Shown here piece after piece: positions 54,607 to 64,000 of a DNA stretch of 64,000 bases. The position numbers were made by a program, and so were the translations under genes. The notes under the pieces were generated by a model that ran no database searches, was not told the origin of the DNA, and worked only from the letters and a program-made list of their open reading frames with translations. The DNA comes from Vibrio zhanjiangensis (GTDB lineage: Bacteria; Pseudomonadota; Gammaproteobacteria; Enterobacterales; Vibrionaceae). Position 1 is the stretch's first letter. Every line of letters starts with the position of its first letter. The stretch is taken from contig NZ_BSPW01000020.1 of NCBI RefSeq assembly GCF_030161235.1, positions 1 to 64,000 of the forward strand, in the 5' to 3' direction.

Positions 54607-55644
54607 ATGGATATTGCTGAGTTACTGGACTTTAGTGTAAAGCATAATGCGTCAGATCTACATCTTTCTTCTGGTGTATCTCCAATGGTACGTATTGATG
54701 GCGAGGTAAGAAAGCTCGGAGTACCTGCATTGAACCACGCCGAAGTTCATCGATTAATTTCTGACATCATGAGCGATGCTCAGCGTAGCGAATTTGAGGA
54801 ACATTTAGAAGTTGATTTTTCCTTTGAACTTCCAGATGTCGGTCGTTTTCGCGTTAATGCCTTTAATCAGTCACGAGGGTGCTCTGCGGTATTTCGTACT
54901 ATACCCACTGTGATACCGACCTTAGAGCAATTAGAAGCCCCAGCGATTTTTGAGAGCATCGCTAATATGGAAAAGGGCCTAATTCTCGTCACTGGGCCAA
55001 CCGGTTCGGGAAAATCGACCACGCTTGCTGCTATGGTCGATTACATTAATCGAAACCAAAACAAGCACATTTTGACCATTGAAGATCCGATAGAATTTGT
55101 CCATGCCAACAACAAATGCTTGTTAAATCAGCGCGAAGTACATAAAGATACGCTCAGTTTTAACAATGCACTGCGCAGTGCTTTGAGAGAAGACCCTGAT
55201 GTTATCTTAGTGGGCGAGCTTAGGGATCAAGAAACCATCAGTCTTGCACTTACTGCCGCAGAAACAGGGCATTTGGTGTTTGGAACTTTGCATACCAGCT
55301 CTGCGGCGAAAACGATTGATCGTATCATTGATGTGTTTCCTGGTAGTGATAAAGGCATGGTTCGCTCAATGCTTTCTGAATCACTGAGAGCGGTCATTGC
55401 GCAGAAGCTGTTGAAAAAAATTGGTGGTGGTCGAGTGGCTTGTCACGAAATCATGATGGCAACACCTGCGATAAGAAACCTTATCCGTGAAGACAAAGTG
55501 GCTCAGATGCAATCGGTTATCCAGACTGGCGCGGCACATGGTATGCAGACCATGGAGCAGCATGCTAAGCAGTTGATAGCTCAAGGGCTTGTCGATGCTG
55601 AAGAAGTGGCAAAGAAAATTGAAGCTGAATCTGGAATAATTTGA
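54607..55644 (+). CDS. pilT: PilT, pilus retraction ATPase
   Basis: This 345-residue protein has Walker A GPTGSGKSTT from about residue 130, Asp- and His-box segments (EDPIEFVH, GHLVFGTLHTSSA) and the C-terminal LREDKV region typical of PilT (AIRNLIRED). It disassembles type IV pili, and in Vibrio PilT is also known to retract the MSHA pilus encoded earlier in this window. It forms an operon with pilU. Confidence 0.97.
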   Translation: MDIAELLDFSVKHNASDLHLSSGVSPMVRIDGEVRKLGVPALNHAEVHRLISDIMSDAQRSEFEEHLEVDFSFELPDVGRFRVNAFNQSRGCSAVFRTIPTVIPTLEQLEAPAIFESIANMEKGLILVTGPTGSGKSTTLAAMVDYINRNQNKHILTIEDPIEFVHANNKCLLNQREVHKDTLSFNNALRSALREDPDVILVGELRDQETISLALTAAETGHLVFGTLHTSSAAKTIDRIIDVFPGSDKGMVRSMLSESLRAVIAQKLLKKIGGGRVACHEIMMATPAIRNLIREDKVAQMQSVIQTGAAHGMQTMEQHAKQLIAQGLVDAEEVAKKIEAESGII

Positions 55645-55655
55645 GAGAGTACGTA

Positions 55656-56762
55656 ATGGATATTAATGCTTGTCTACAAGGTATGTTGAGCGAGAAGGCG
55701 TCAGATTTGTACATTACTGTCGGTGCCCCTTTGCTGTACCGTGTCAATGGTGAATTGAAACCTCTGGGAGATATTTTGCCATCTCAAGCCGTACTCACTT
55801 TACTTCACGCGATGATGGATGAGGATCGTCAAAAGGAGTATGCGCAGAGCCGAGAAGCAAACTTTGCGGTAGTCAAAGACTTTGGCCGTTTTCGAGTTTC
55901 GGCATTTTATCAACGTGAACTGCCAGGCGCCGTGATTCGCCGTATTGAAACCAGTATTCCGACGTTTGAGCAACTGAAACTGCCGGAAACGCTCAAAGAC
56001 TTATCAATAGCAAAGCGAGGTTTAGTCTTGGTCGTTGGCGCGACGGGATCGGGTAAATCGACCACTCTTGCCGCGATGACAGGCTATCGAAACAGTCATC
56101 GAAGTGGCCATATTTTAACGGTTGAAGACCCAATAGAGTTTGTCCATCAACACGATAAATGTATCGTTACCCAGCGAGAAGTTGGTTTAGACACCCAGAG
56201 TTATGAAGTGGCTTTAAAAAACTCGTTGAGGCAAGCTCCAGATATGATCTTGATTGGCGAGATTCGATCTCGTGAAACGATGGAGTTTGCGATGACCTTT
56301 GCTGAAACCGGTCATTTATGTATGGCGACGTTACATGCGAACAACGCTAATCAGGCTCTTGAACGCATTCTTCACCTCGTGCCGAAAGAGCAAAAAGAGC
56401 AGTTTTTATTTGATCTTTCGATGAACCTCAGAGGTGTCATCGCCCAGCAACTGCTTCGTGACAAAAATGGCAATGGGCGTCATGGTGTTTTTGAAATCTT
56501 ACTTAACAGCCCTCGGGTTTCGGATCTTATTCGCCGTGGCGATCTGCACGAGCTTAAAGCGACCATGGGCAAATCTCAGCAATCGGGGATGCAAACCTTT
56601 GATCAGGCGCTATATCAATTGGTGATTGACGATAAAATTACCGAAGATGATGCACTTCATAGCGCAGACTCAGCCAATGACTTACGTATCATGCTCAAAA
56701 CCAAGCGAGGTGATAGCTTTGGTGGTGGTGCATTGGCGGATGTAAAAATCGATATGGATTAA
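55656..56762 (+). CDS. pilU: PilU, PilT-dependent retraction ATPase
   Basis: The protein is 368 residues from ATG 55656, 11 bases after the pilT stop; the frame extends five codons further upstream without a good ribosome site. Walker A GATGSGKSTT lies near residue 128 and the His-box is GHLCMATLHAN. PilU adds force to PilT-driven retraction but does not work alone in most systems. Confidence 0.96.
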   Translation: MDINACLQGMLSEKASDLYITVGAPLLYRVNGELKPLGDILPSQAVLTLLHAMMDEDRQKEYAQSREANFAVVKDFGRFRVSAFYQRELPGAVIRRIETSIPTFEQLKLPETLKDLSIAKRGLVLVVGATGSGKSTTLAAMTGYRNSHRSGHILTVEDPIEFVHQHDKCIVTQREVGLDTQSYEVALKNSLRQAPDMILIGEIRSRETMEFAMTFAETGHLCMATLHANNANQALERILHLVPKEQKEQFLFDLSMNLRGVIAQQLLRDKNGNGRHGVFEILLNSPRVSDLIRRGDLHELKATMGKSQQSGMQTFDQALYQLVIDDKITEDDALHSADSANDLRIMLKTKRGDSFGGGALADVKIDMD

Positions 56763-56781
56763 CTGGATTAGGATATTCCAG

Positions 56782-57204
56782 TTATCCATATTGTGCTTCA
56801 AACCAACTTTCCAGTATTACTACAGCAGATTGACAGTCTACATTACCTTTGCTGAGGGCTTTATAGCCGCCGATTTGAAATAAATCGGAACGAGCCTCAG
56901 TGGTCGAAAGACGTTCGTCATGCAGTTCTACAGGTAAACCAAAACGGCCATGCAGTCGTTTGGCAAACTTTCGTGCTCTTGGAGTAATACTATCGAGATC
57001 GTTACCGTGAAGATCGGTTGGTAATCCAACGACCAGTAAATTCGGTTGCCATTCTTTGATTTGCTTTTCGATATCGTCCCAATTTGGAATGCCATCATTG
57101 GCTTTAAATGCTTTGAGGGGCGAGGCTGTGCCTGTTATTTCTTGACCAATGGCACTACCAATACTCTTAGTGCCAAAGTCAAAAGCCATAATTGTTTTAG
57201 ACAT
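56782..57204 (-). CDS. ruvX: RuvX/YqgF, Holliday-junction-resolvase-like rRNA nuclease
   Basis: The 140-residue protein has a RNase-H-like fold with [14 protein letters not shown] at the N-terminus, [11 protein letters not shown] and [10 protein letters not shown]. It is involved in 16S rRNA 5'-end maturation. The start lies 18 bases after yqgE, the standard pair. Confidence 0.96.
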   Translation of the reverse strand: MSKTIMAFDFGTKSIGSAIGQEITGTASPLKAFKANDGIPNWDDIEKQIKEWQPNLLVVGLPTDLHGNDLDSITPRARKFAKRLHGRFGLPVELHDERLSTTEARSDLFQIGGYKALSKGNVDCQSAVVILESWFEAQYG

Positions 57205-57222
57205 AATGTTCAGAGATAAATA

Positions 57223-57786
57223 TTAGGCATGCCCTACATCGCTAGAGAGTTGAGACGCCTCAATACCCAGCATTTGTACCGCTTTTTGCCAACGTTCGTT
57301 AATGGGGGTATTAAACATCACATCAGGATCGGCTTCAATGGTTAGCCAAGAGTTTTCAGAAAGCTCGATTTCCAGTTGGCCGGGTTCCCAGCCGGAATAT
57401 CCCAAAGCGACGATATATTCACTAGGTTCTTGTTCGGTACCCAGCACGGCGAGTATGTCTTTAGAAGTGGTAACAGAGATGGAATCTGTCATTTGAATAC
57501 TGGACTCATAATGATCTTTGGGTTGGTGAAGAATAAAACCTCTGTCACCGGAGACTGGACCACCATTGAGGACCGGCTTCTCAAGGCTGCCAGTTTTGAG
57601 TTGAGGCTGTCTTGCTTCCACATCAACTTGTTTGAGCATTTTTCCCACGGTGATATCGATAGGAGCATTAATCATTAAACCCATAGCTCCGTCATCATTG
57701 TGCTCGCACACATAGATGACACTGCGTTGGAAGTAGGGATCTTTCATCCCTGGCATCGCAACTAAAAAGTGGTTGGTTAAATTCAT
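57223..57786 (-). CDS. yqgE: YqgE/AlgH-family protein
   Basis: This 187-residue protein starts with [22 protein letters not shown] and contains [16 protein letters not shown], both typical of the UPF0301 (YqgE/AlgH) family. The function is unknown in most species; AlgH influences alginate production in Pseudomonas. It lies between gshB and ruvX. Confidence 0.95.
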   Translation of the reverse strand: MNLTNHFLVAMPGMKDPYFQRSVIYVCEHNDDGAMGLMINAPIDITVGKMLKQVDVEARQPQLKTGSLEKPVLNGGPVSGDRGFILHQPKDHYESSIQMTDSISVTTSKDILAVLGTEQEPSEYIVALGYSGWEPGQLEIELSENSWLTIEADPDVMFNTPINERWQKAVQMLGIEASQLSSDVGHA

Positions 57787-57840
57787 AGTTACTCCAGCGT
57801 AAACTCAGGTGCCTATTGTTCACCCATGATCCTTGGGCAA

Positions 57841-58791
57841 TCATTGTCTGCCGATGCGTTGCTCTATCGCATCCATTAGCTTGCCCGTTATTGAGATATC
57901 AAACGCCGCCTCTATCTCACGAATACACGTTGGGCTGGTTACGTTTATCTCAGTCAGCTTGTCACCAATGACGTCTAGACCTACAAATATCAAACCTTTC
58001 TCTTTAAGTGTAGGCGCTACAGCCGCTGCTATCTGTTTATCTGTCTCGGTAAGTGGTCTTGGCTCACCAGTTCCTCCTGCGGCGAGGTTACCTCGCGTTT
58101 CCCCTTGTGCCGGAATACGAGCAAGACAATAGGGCATCACTTCACCATCAACGATCAGAATTCGCTTGTCACCATTACTAATATCTGGAACAAAAGTTTG
58201 CGCCATCGCATAGTTTTGACCATGGTTAGTCAAGGTTTCAACGATCACAGATACGTTGGGATCATCGGCTTTAACACGGAAAATAGATGCACCTCCCATG
58301 CCATCTAATGGTTTGAGGATCACATCTCCGTGCTTTTGACTAAATTGTTTAATTTTTTCCGCTTTACGTGTGACTATCGTCGTCGGAGTCAGTTCAGGGA
58401 ACCAAGCCGTAAATAGTTTTTCATTACAATCACGTAGGCTTTGAGGCTTATTCACAATCAGACTGCCTTGCTGCTCTGCTCGTTCCAGAATGTAGGTCGC
58501 GTAGATATATTCTGTGTCAAATGGTGGATCTTTACGCATCAATATTGCGTCAAGATCGCCAAGTTTGATGGTCTGTTGTGATTTAAATTCAAACCAAGTA
58601 TTAGGATCTTCTTTTAGTCGAACGACTTTGGTATCGGCAAATGCAACACCTTGATCAAGGTGGAGATCTTCCATTTGCATATAGTGAATTTCGTAACCGC
58701 GGCGCTGTGCCTCTAGCATCATAGCGAAGCTTGAATCTTTCTTGATGTTAATGGCCTCTATAGGGTCCATTACAATGCCTAATTTGATCAT
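57841..58791 (-). CDS. gshB: GshB, glutathione synthetase
   Basis: The protein is 316 residues from the ATG at 58791, with GGAG six bases upstream; an upstream ATG at 58803 is in frame but overlaps rsmE and the ribosome site. It is an ATP-grasp enzyme: LGIVMDPIEAINIKKDSSFAM, LKPLDGMGGASIFRV and GLDVIGDKLTEINVTSPT. It joins gamma-glutamylcysteine to glycine. Confidence 0.97.
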   Translation of the reverse strand: MIKLGIVMDPIEAINIKKDSSFAMMLEAQRRGYEIHYMQMEDLHLDQGVAFADTKVVRLKEDPNTWFEFKSQQTIKLGDLDAILMRKDPPFDTEYIYATYILERAEQQGSLIVNKPQSLRDCNEKLFTAWFPELTPTTIVTRKAEKIKQFSQKHGDVILKPLDGMGGASIFRVKADDPNVSVIVETLTNHGQNYAMAQTFVPDISNGDKRILIVDGEVMPYCLARIPAQGETRGNLAAGGTGEPRPLTETDKQIAAAVAPTLKEKGLIFVGLDVIGDKLTEINVTSPTCIREIEAAFDISITGKLMDAIEQRIGRQ

Positions 58792-58802
58792 GTTATTCTC
58801 CA

Positions 58803-59534
58803 TTAGCCAAGGTCACCAAAGCGAACTTGCAGGGCTGTTATTGCGGTTAACGCAGCGGTTTCTGTGCGCAGAACTCTTGGACCGAGAAGGACTTCTTCAA
58901 ACTGATAATGTCTTGTTTTGTCGATTTCTTCAGAGGACAATCCACCTTCTGGACCAATAAGAAGCCGTACCTTTTTAACCGGTGCGGGTAACGTATTGAT
59001 TGAATACGTTGCCCGTGGGTGCAAATTGAGCTTTAAACCATCATATTCTTCAGTGCACCACTGCTCTAGTGACATCACTGGGCGGATTGTAGGGACAATG
59101 TTCCTACCACTTTGTTCACAAGCGCTAATGGCAACTTTTTGCCATTGAGACAGCTTTTTATCGAAGCGTTTCTGGTCTAATTTAACGCCACATCTTTCTG
59201 AAATAAGCGGCGTAATGGTATTCACTCCAAGTTCAACAGATTTTTGTATCGTGAATTCCATTTTATCACCGCGCGAGATCACTTGGCCTAAATGAAGGTC
59301 AAGGGGAGATTCGCTGCTTCGTTCTAACCGTTTGGTGACTTCAACAGTGACAGACTTTTTGCTTACTTCGGTGATAATAGAGGGAAACTCAGCACCCAGT
59401 CCATCGAAGAGTAGTACTTCATGGCCAGCTTTCATACGTAGAACCCTGCCCACATGGCCAGCTGCATCGTCATCTAGGGTTATGTGTCCGAGCTGAGTGA
59501 TAGCTTCAGGGTGAAAAATTCGTGGAATTCGCAT
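58803..59534 (-). CDS. rsmE: RsmE, 16S rRNA m3U1498 methyltransferase
   Basis: The protein is 243 residues from the ATG at 59534, which gives the conserved start [12 protein letters not shown] and the length of E. coli RsmE; the longer frame reaching 59603 is less likely. The C-terminal SPOUT knot contains [14 protein letters not shown] and [16 protein letters not shown]. It methylates U1498 of 16S rRNA. It precedes gshB in the same direction. Confidence 0.95.
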   Translation of the reverse strand: MRIPRIFHPEAITQLGHITLDDDAAGHVGRVLRMKAGHEVLLFDGLGAEFPSIITEVSKKSVTVEVTKRLERSSESPLDLHLGQVISRGDKMEFTIQKSVELGVNTITPLISERCGVKLDQKRFDKKLSQWQKVAISACEQSGRNIVPTIRPVMSLEQWCTEEYDGLKLNLHPRATYSINTLPAPVKKVRLLIGPEGGLSSEEIDKTRHYQFEEVLLGPRVLRTETAALTAITALQVRFGDLG

Positions 59535-59845
59535 CAGGGTATATGTCCGGCCATAAAATGAAAGCTGAATCTCTAACATGGATGCATAGTAGAGAAAAAA
59601 CAAGGGGCTTAGACGCTAAATCGATGAGTCAAAAATAATGATTGATTTTAGTGTTTATGAAAGTGATGGTCATTTCTTATGCTCGATATTGGTAGCCAAT
59701 ACAAAGGTTCAATAACACTTCAAATATTTAATGATTAAGTCTATTAATTTCTTAACTTTTGCATGAAAATTGGATGTCATACAGGTTTGGCTGAACTTGT
59801 GAATAATCTTAGTGATTGATGTTTTCTGTTATTATGGGGGACTAT

Positions 59846-60457
59846 ATGGAAAATTACATCCTTTACGTAAGCCTTGCGGCAGCTACCATATGTTTGCCTG
59901 GTCCTGCGGTTATGCTCACATTGAACAATTCAGTGCAAAAAGGTAGGAAGAAAGCCTTATGTGGGATTTTAGGTATTGCTACTGCCATTCTTTGCATTTC
60001 GGCGATATCGGCAACTGGCTTAGGGATTGTGCTTGCTCAGTCTGCGTTTGCTTTTAGTGTGATTAAGTTTGTTGGGGCCGTTTACTTACTTTATTTAGGT
60101 ATAAGGATGTGGCGCAGCAAAGTCTCTGATGAGGTTGATATTGGCTCTGCGAGCGATTCTATTTTCCGCTGCTTTGCGGAAGGTTTTTTAGTTTCTATTT
60201 CAAACCCGAAAGCGATTGTATTTTTCGTGTCAGTGTTCCCTCAGTTTATCGATGCCTCAAAAAATCATACCAGCCAGCTATTTGTAATGGCGGTGACATT
60301 TAGCTGTCTTGTGGTATTGATTCACAGCATCTATTCATTGATAGCGCATAGAGCTAAGGTGAAGCTTGCCTCAGCGAAAAATAAACACAGATTAAACAAG
60401 GTGAGTGGTGGTGTATTTGTTGGTTTTGCAGTTGGCCTAGCATCGTCGAGCAAGTAG
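59846..60457 (+). CDS. LysE/RhtB-family amino-acid exporter
   Basis: The protein is 203 residues from ATG 59846, with GGGGG six bases upstream. About six membrane helices are present, with the family start LPGPAVMLTLNNSVQKGRKKAL and the SNPKAIVFFVSVFPQF motif. RhtB-type carriers export homoserine, threonine and similar amino acids. The cargo is unknown. It lies alone between two leftward genes. Confidence 0.88.
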   Translation: MENYILYVSLAAATICLPGPAVMLTLNNSVQKGRKKALCGILGIATAILCISAISATGLGIVLAQSAFAFSVIKFVGAVYLLYLGIRMWRSKVSDEVDIGSASDSIFRCFAEGFLVSISNPKAIVFFVSVFPQFIDASKNHTSQLFVMAVTFSCLVVLIHSIYSLIAHRAKVKLASAKNKHRLNKVSGGVFVGFAVGLASSSK

Positions 60458-60486
60458 TTGGAAATATATAGTCTAGTCGTCAATCA

Positions 60487-60972
60487 TCAATCAATGTATA
60501 CCAAGGTTTGCATACAGAGTTTACACTGATATGAGTTTTGATTGCGCAAAACCTTATTGTGGCGGCGAATGGTGAGCTGATGTCGTTGGCATCCACATTG
60601 ATACTCAAACATTTTCCCTTGCACCGAAGTGATTGTGAAGTTATGAGTGGTTTGAGCGCTGGCTTCAAACACTGACTCCATGATGTGTTGCCATTCTTTA
60701 CCATGTGGTCTTACTCTGCCATACATTTGGTATGTGATGAGATGGGCCACTTCGTGTGGGATGACTTCATGTAGAAATGCTTGCTGATTTTCTTGGAAAA
60801 GAACCGGATTCAGGCGAATCTGATTGAGCTGTAAGTAAGCTTTACCCGCAGTTTTTCCTCTCAATCTGTAATTAACGCTTGGTATAGGGAAGGAATGCTG
60901 AAAATGACGTTGAGCGATTGTTATGCATTGTACCACAGCCTTTTGTGCTCGATAGCAAAGTTCCTTATCCAC
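60487..60972 (-). CDS. sprT: SprT-family zinc metalloprotease-like protein
   Basis: The 161-residue protein starts at GTG. It has the zinc-binding HEVAHLITY near residue 73, GKEWQHIM after it and a C-terminal zinc ribbon (CGCQ, CKLC). SprT resembles the eukaryotic Spartan protease fold. Its substrate is unknown. Confidence 0.93.
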   Translation of the reverse strand: MDKELCYRAQKAVVQCITIAQRHFQHSFPIPSVNYRLRGKTAGKAYLQLNQIRLNPVLFQENQQAFLHEVIPHEVAHLITYQMYGRVRPHGKEWQHIMESVFEASAQTTHNFTITSVQGKMFEYQCGCQRHQLTIRRHNKVLRNQNSYQCKLCMQTLVYID

Positions 60973-61035
60973 TTATTCTCCCAATAAATTCGCCCCTTAC
61001 TTGGGGCGAATCATATAACGTATAAAGTTTGAGAT

Positions 61036-61833
61036 CTAATGATGCTTTTTCCTTATTGCATCATGATAAGCGTGCCATGTGCCATAGCCCAAAATAGGTA
61101 TGGTAAAAAACATGCCTATTCCGTAGGTTGCAAATCCAATTAAAATACCGCCACAAATAATAGCTCCCCAAACGATCATCGCTGGAATGTTCGATTTGAC
61201 AGCGTTGAAACTCGTAAATACGGCTGTCATCATATCAACTCGACGTTCCATCATCAGTGGAATGGAAAAAGCTGAGATGCTAAATACGATTGCCGCTAAA
61301 ACAGCACCAACTAGTGAACCTATTACTAGAAAAGGAAGAAATTCTGTAATCGGAGCGCCTTGAACGGAAGGATAAAGGGCATGAAGTAGGGCGGCAATAC
61401 GCATCCAGAAAATCATACATACGGCCAGTAATACCGCAAAAGCCCATTGAGAAGAAGAGTTTCGCCCAATCGCTTTCATCGAGTGTAATAATTTAGGTTT
61501 ATGTCCTTTTTCGAGCTCCCAACTGGCATCGTAAAGCCCTAGAGCAAGAAAGGGGCCTATTAGGCCATATACGATCAAGCTTGGCATCACCACCAAATGT
61601 GTTCCTTGCCACTGAACGAGCAAGACTATTCCTATTGCTGCGACCATGAAACATAAGCCGTAAAACGCACTTATCAATGGGATACGTATAAAATCTTGCA
61701 ATCCAAGTGACAACCAATGAAAGGGCGCTGAAATATTGAGATCATTGCACGGAATCGTGCGTGCGTACTCACTGTCAGGCACGGGTTGTTGTTTATCTTC
61801 TATGTCTTCTTGTTGGTTCACCGTACGAGGCAT
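61036..61833 (-). CDS. DUF2189 membrane protein
   Basis: This 265-residue protein has an N-terminal polar segment of about 45 residues, then some six hydrophobic helices. The HWLSLGLQDF start of the domain and PILGYGTWHAYHDAI near the end match DUF2189. The function is unknown. It lies alone between sprT and metK, with 262 bp before metK that hold the metK terminator. Confidence 0.8.
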   Translation of the reverse strand: MPRTVNQQEDIEDKQQPVPDSEYARTIPCNDLNISAPFHWLSLGLQDFIRIPLISAFYGLCFMVAAIGIVLLVQWQGTHLVVMPSLIVYGLIGPFLALGLYDASWELEKGHKPKLLHSMKAIGRNSSSQWAFAVLLAVCMIFWMRIAALLHALYPSVQGAPITEFLPFLVIGSLVGAVLAAIVFSISAFSIPLMMERRVDMMTAVFTSFNAVKSNIPAMIVWGAIICGGILIGFATYGIGMFFTIPILGYGTWHAYHDAIRKKHH

Positions 61834-62040
61834 ACGTCCTCCTTGATCGATTCTCTGCCATAAATTACTTTGCTGTGAAAGTAACGTCTTAGAACACGAT
61901 GCTCGGCTTTGCGACTGCTTGTTAAGCTGCGCATCTGTAGGTATGCGGTAAGAAATGTTTCAGTATCTCTTAACCTTTTGTTAACTATTGACCCCGGAAC
62001 AAAAAAATACAAATTTGCTGTTTGCTTTTTGTGGCATAAA

Positions 62041-62074
62041 ACAAAGGGCTTCTGGATAACCAGAAGCCCTTTGT
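62041..62074 (-). terminator. Terminator of metK
   Basis: ACAAAGGGCTTCTGG and CCAGAAGCCCTTTGT form a 15-bp perfect stem with a four-base loop just beyond the metK stop codon. Confidence 0.85.
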
Positions 62075-62095
62075 TAATAGCACATCGAAATTAAA

Positions 62096-63250
62096 CTAGT
62101 TTAAACCAGCAAACTCGCGTAGTAGAACGGCTTTATCAGTCGCTTCCCACGGGAATTCTTCGCGACCAAAGTGGCCATAAGCCGCCGTTTTCTTGTAGAT
62201 GGGCTGCAGCAGGTTAAGCATTTCTTGAAGACCATATGGGCGCAGATCAAAATGCTGACGAACCGCTTCAACAATAATATCTCTGGATACTTTTTCTGTT
62301 CCAAATGTTTCGACCATAATAGAGGTTGGATCGGCAATACCAATGGCATAAGACAGCTGAATTTCACAGCGCTCAGCCAGTCCAGCGGCGACAATGTTTT
62401 TTGCCACATAACGTGCAGCATATGCAGCACTACGGTCGACTTTTGATGGATCTTTTCCAGAGAAAGCGCCGCCGCCATGACGAGCTGCACCGCCATAGGT
62501 GTCTACGATGATTTTGCGACCGGTTAAACCACAGTCACCCATTGGGCCACCAATAACAAAGCGACCTGTCGGGTTGATGAAGTATTTGGTATCTTTATTT
62601 AACCACTCCGCAGGAAGAACAGGTTTGATGATCTCTTCCATTACCGCTTCACGAAGGTCTGGGGTAGAGATTGAGTCGCTGTGTTGAGTTGAGAGTACGA
62701 CAGCATCGATACCAACAATGTTACCTTGATCATATTGGAAAGTAACTTGAGATTTGGCATCTGGCCTCAACCAAGGCAGCGTTCCATTTTTACGTACTTC
62801 TGCCTGTTTTTGAACCAACAGGTGAGAATAGGTAATAGGTGCTGGCATTAACACATCGGTCTCATTGGTTGCATAACCAAACATAATGCCTTGGTCGCCT
62901 GCACCTTGTTCTTTAGGATCGCTTTTATCGACGCCCTGGTTAATATCTGGCGATTGCTTACCGATAGTATTTAGAACGGCGCAAGAGTCTGCATCAAATC
63001 CCATTTCTGAGTTAATGTAGCCAATTTCACGCACGGTTTGGCGAGTCAGCTCTTCAATATCTACCCAAGCAGATGTCGTAATTTCCCCACCTACCATTAC
63101 CATGCCAGTTTTCACGTACGTTTCACACGCAACACGAGCTTTAGGATCTTGTTCAAGGATTGCATCAAGAACTGCATCAGAAATCTGGTCTGCAATTTTA
63201 TCTGGATGACCTTCTGATACGGACTCAGAAGTAAACAGGTGTTTAGCCAT
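62096..63250 (-). CDS. metK: MetK, S-adenosylmethionine synthetase
   Basis: The 384-residue protein starts [21 protein letters not shown]. It has the [12 protein letters not shown] motif (near residue 116) and the P-loop-like [19 protein letters not shown] near residue 265. It makes S-adenosylmethionine from ATP and methionine. The upstream region has AGACGTCT-type repeats that match MetJ operators. It is divergent from the transketolase gene. Confidence 0.98.
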   Translation of the reverse strand: MAKHLFTSESVSEGHPDKIADQISDAVLDAILEQDPKARVACETYVKTGMVMVGGEITTSAWVDIEELTRQTVREIGYINSEMGFDADSCAVLNTIGKQSPDINQGVDKSDPKEQGAGDQGIMFGYATNETDVLMPAPITYSHLLVQKQAEVRKNGTLPWLRPDAKSQVTFQYDQGNIVGIDAVVLSTQHSDSISTPDLREAVMEEIIKPVLPAEWLNKDTKYFINPTGRFVIGGPMGDCGLTGRKIIVDTYGGAARHGGGAFSGKDPSKVDRSAAYAARYVAKNIVAAGLAERCEIQLSYAIGIADPTSIMVETFGTEKVSRDIIVEAVRQHFDLRPYGLQEMLNLLQPIYKKTAAYGHFGREEFPWEATDKAVLLREFAGLN

Positions 63251-63559
63251 GATAGCTCCGCTTTAATTTTTTGAGTTAGTGAATGTCTAGATTCACTAGC
63301 GCTGAATAGTATGAATAATAGTAGGTGTATCTACTTCTAGACGTCTATTCTAGTTTTCCTCAAACCAAATTCAAGTTTTTTTTCCATTTATTACATATGT
63401 TATTTATCATCTTGTTCTACACAGATATCATTGAGTTTTATGTTTTTATAATGAAATTTGGAGGTATTTTCGGTAAGTAAACGTTTGCAGTGTTCTGGAC
63501 GCTCTGAGAGAATAAAAGACCATCAAATCTGTTTTCGCTTAATGCACTCAGGAGCAAAC
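63251..63559. other. metK-tkt divergent intergenic region, 309 bp
   Basis: It contains the MetJ-like repeats at 63323-63354 and an AGGAGC ribosome site for tkt. The middle is AT-rich. No other gene is seen. Confidence 0.6.
63323..63354. promoter_or_regulatory. Probable MetJ operator repeats
   Basis: A perfect met-box AGACGTCT (63339-63346) is flanked by three adjacent eight-base elements that resemble it less well (63323-63330, 63331-63338, 63347-63354). MetJ binds tandem eight-base met boxes, so metK is probably repressed by MetJ-SAM. Confidence 0.65.
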
Positions 63560-64000
63560 ATGTCTTCCCGCAAACACCTAGCTAACGCTATTCGTGCCCT
63601 TAGCATGGACGGCGTACAACAAGCCAATTCTGGTCACCCCGGCGCCCCAATGGGCATGGCCGATATCGCTGAAGTTCTTTGGCGCTCGCACCTAAATCAT
63701 AACCCAGCAAACCCTGAATGGGCCGATCGTGACCGTTTTGTACTGTCTAACGGCCACGGCTCTATGTTGATTTACTCTCTGCTGCACCTTTCAGGTTACG
63801 CTTTATCAATTGATGAGCTGAAAAACTTCCGTCAGCTGCACTCGAAAACGCCAGGCCACCCAGAATATGGCTACGCGCCAGGTGTGGAAACCACGACCGG
63901 CCCTCTTGGTCAAGGTATTACTAATGCAGTCGGTATGGCATTAGCTGAAAAAACGCTTGCGGCGCAGTTTAACAAGTCAAGCCATGAGATTGTCGATCAC
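63560..64000 (+). CDS. tkt: Transketolase, 5' part only
   Basis: The ATG at 63560 is preceded by AGGAGC five bases upstream. The visible 147 codons give [57 protein letters not shown] and [20 protein letters not shown], the thiamine-diphosphate binding half of transketolase. The gene runs off the right edge. It works in the pentose phosphate pathway. Confidence 0.96.
   Translation, partial: MSSRKHLANAIRALSMDGVQQANSGHPGAPMGMADIAEVLWRSHLNHNPANPEWADRDRFVLSNGHGSMLIYSLLHLSGYALSIDELKNFRQLHSKTPGHPEYGYAPGVETTTGPLGQGITNAVGMALAEKTLAAQFNKSSHEIVDH

Noticed and set aside
58803..59603. Longer rsmE frame (266 residues)
   Set aside because: MRIPRIFHP at 59534 is the family start and gives the usual 243 residues.

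Overview
The window is chromosomal DNA from a gammaproteobacterium of the family Vibrionaceae, almost certainly a Vibrio. The main reason is a complete MSHA (mannose-sensitive haemagglutinin) type IV pilus locus, mshH to mshQ, directly followed by mreBCD-maf-rng-yhdP-nitrilase-tldD. The right half (mltC, yggX, mutY, trmB, glsB, hemW, rdgB, yggT, proC, yggS, pilTU, ruvX, yqgE, gshB, rsmE, sprT, metK, tkt) is also in typical Vibrio order.

Bases 1 to about 10.6 kb are accessory. After a truncated lipoprotein gene at the left edge, a leftward four-gene operon encodes a probable ABC-three-component (ABC-3C) conflict or defence system: a small membrane effector, a second effector-like protein carrying the putative C-terminal domain, a middle component and an SMC/Rad50-like ATPase. 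Next come a divergent XRE repressor and a two-gene unit of an unknown acidic protein and a HipA-type kinase. Small orphan genes follow (one looks frameshifted), and then a rightward module of serine resolvase, small DNA-binding/coiled-coil protein and RecD-like SF1 helicase. The mix of defence, toxin-antitoxin and recombination genes suggests an island inserted beside the msh locus.

From 10.86 to 29.2 kb the MSHA genes build a retractable adhesive pilus. MshI/J/K form the inner-membrane alignment complex, MshL the secretin, MshM an AAA+ partner, MshN a TPR factor, MshE the c-di-GMP-responsive extension ATPase and MshG the platform. MshB/A/C/D/O/P are pilins or pilin-like proteins, and MshQ is a large secreted lectin-like protein. 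MshH is a degenerate GGDEF/EAL protein of the CsrD type. The retraction motors PilT and PilU lie at 54.6 to 56.8 kb. Cell-shape, RNA-processing and peptide-processing genes follow up to 40.07 kb.

Two leftward tRNA operons (nine genes: Asn x3, Thr x3, Phe x3) lie at 40.18 to 41.38 kb. They share a perfect 201-bp Thr-Phe duplication, and one tRNA-Phe has a rewired acceptor stem. Rightward of these are housekeeping genes, interrupted at about 46.0 to 49.7 kb by an AT-rich leftward cluster: a His-rich secreted protein, a DUF1015 protein, an SbnA-like PLP enzyme and a MOP/MATE-type exporter. The last three overlap and are probably translationally coupled. They look like a small pathway that makes and exports an unidentified amino-acid-derived molecule, and this is the most intriguing uncharacterised system here. 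The window ends with metK, preceded by probable MetJ operator repeats, and the 5' part of a transketolase gene.
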